The position numbers and the translations under genes were made by a program. The notes under the pieces are model-generated. The model searched no databases. It was not told the origin of the DNA and was given only the letters and a program-made list of their open reading frames with translations. This document shows, piece by piece, positions 63,784 to 64,000 of a stretch of 64,000 nt of DNA (positions are counted from its first letter, which is position 1; every line of letters begins with the position of its first letter). Where the stretch lies: positions 213,417 through 277,416 of the forward strand of contig VZRZ01003109.1 of the NCBI GenBank assembly GCA_013398175.1. The letters are read 5' to 3'. The stretch comes from Climacteris rufus. Taxonomy: Eukaryota; Chordata; Aves; Passeriformes; Climacteridae.

Positions 63784-64000
63784 TAGTCAGTCAGATAACC
63801 AGCCTCAGATTTAAACCAGAGAAGCAAAGCAAACAAAGGCATCACGCAGGATGCATTAAATTTTAATTAACATTTTATATTTGAGTTCAGGAATTGTTTA
63901 TGCAGTCCTTAAGAGGAACATTTTCTTTTGGAATGTAATCAAAAGTCAGCAAGCATTTTTGTGAGGGATTTTGCCTTGTTATATACTAAACCTGCTTTCT

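Larger units (their letters stand above)
53932..64000. other. Gene-poor region; possible intron of the minus-strand gene
   Basis: If the terminal exon at 53424-53931 is real, this 10 kb is probably its last intron or introns. I found two CR1 pieces (56507-56969), a solo LTR (62724-63029), a T/GTTT low-complexity tract (59071-59114) and a weak exon candidate (63397-63783). No other exon or RNA gene was seen. Confidence 0.5.

Overview
This window is vertebrate nuclear DNA, most likely from a bird. It is AT-rich, with intron-split genes whose exons are joined by GT-AG (once GC-AG) splice sites. Several CR1 LINE fragments end in the avian CR1 octamer ATTCTATG, and one compact solo LTR of avian ERV type is present. 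Gene order PGAP1 - C2orf66 - GTF3C3, all on the + strand, matches the block on human chromosome 2q33 (there on the opposite strand). Exon boundaries were placed by hand from splice motifs and reading frame. In every modelled junction the exon phases agree.

Layout. Positions 142-20290 hold the 3' three-quarters of PGAP1 (24 exons, about 776 residues), from the catalytic GHSMGG exon to the stop. The ATG and first exons lie left of the window. Positions 20291-30783 are AT-rich with no exon seen; several poly(A) signals suggest a long PGAP1 3'UTR followed by intergenic DNA. Positions 30784-33531 hold C2orf66, a 101-residue secreted-type small protein in two coding exons, with a probable third, non-coding exon. 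Positions 33690-34430 are a CpG-rich promoter, and GTF3C3 (TFIIIC subunit, TPR protein) runs from its ATG at 33999 to its stop at 50941 in 18 constitutive exons plus one likely 27-codon cassette exon. Its poly(A) signal is at 51540. From 51.6 kb to the end the DNA is poor in genes. The exception is a convincing minus-strand terminal exon (53424-53931, 168 codons) of a convergent gene that I could not identify. A weaker minus-strand candidate ORF lies at 63397-63783. CR1 fragments and a solo LTR (62724-63029) fill part of the rest.

The named genes are not one pathway: PGAP1 remodels GPI anchors in the ER, GTF3C3 helps RNA polymerase III initiation, and C2orf66 is an uncharacterised secreted peptide. 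Their linkage is conserved synteny. The most useful second looks are the unidentified convergent exon, the GTF3C3 cassette exon and the GC-AG intron. No clearly new biological system was seen.
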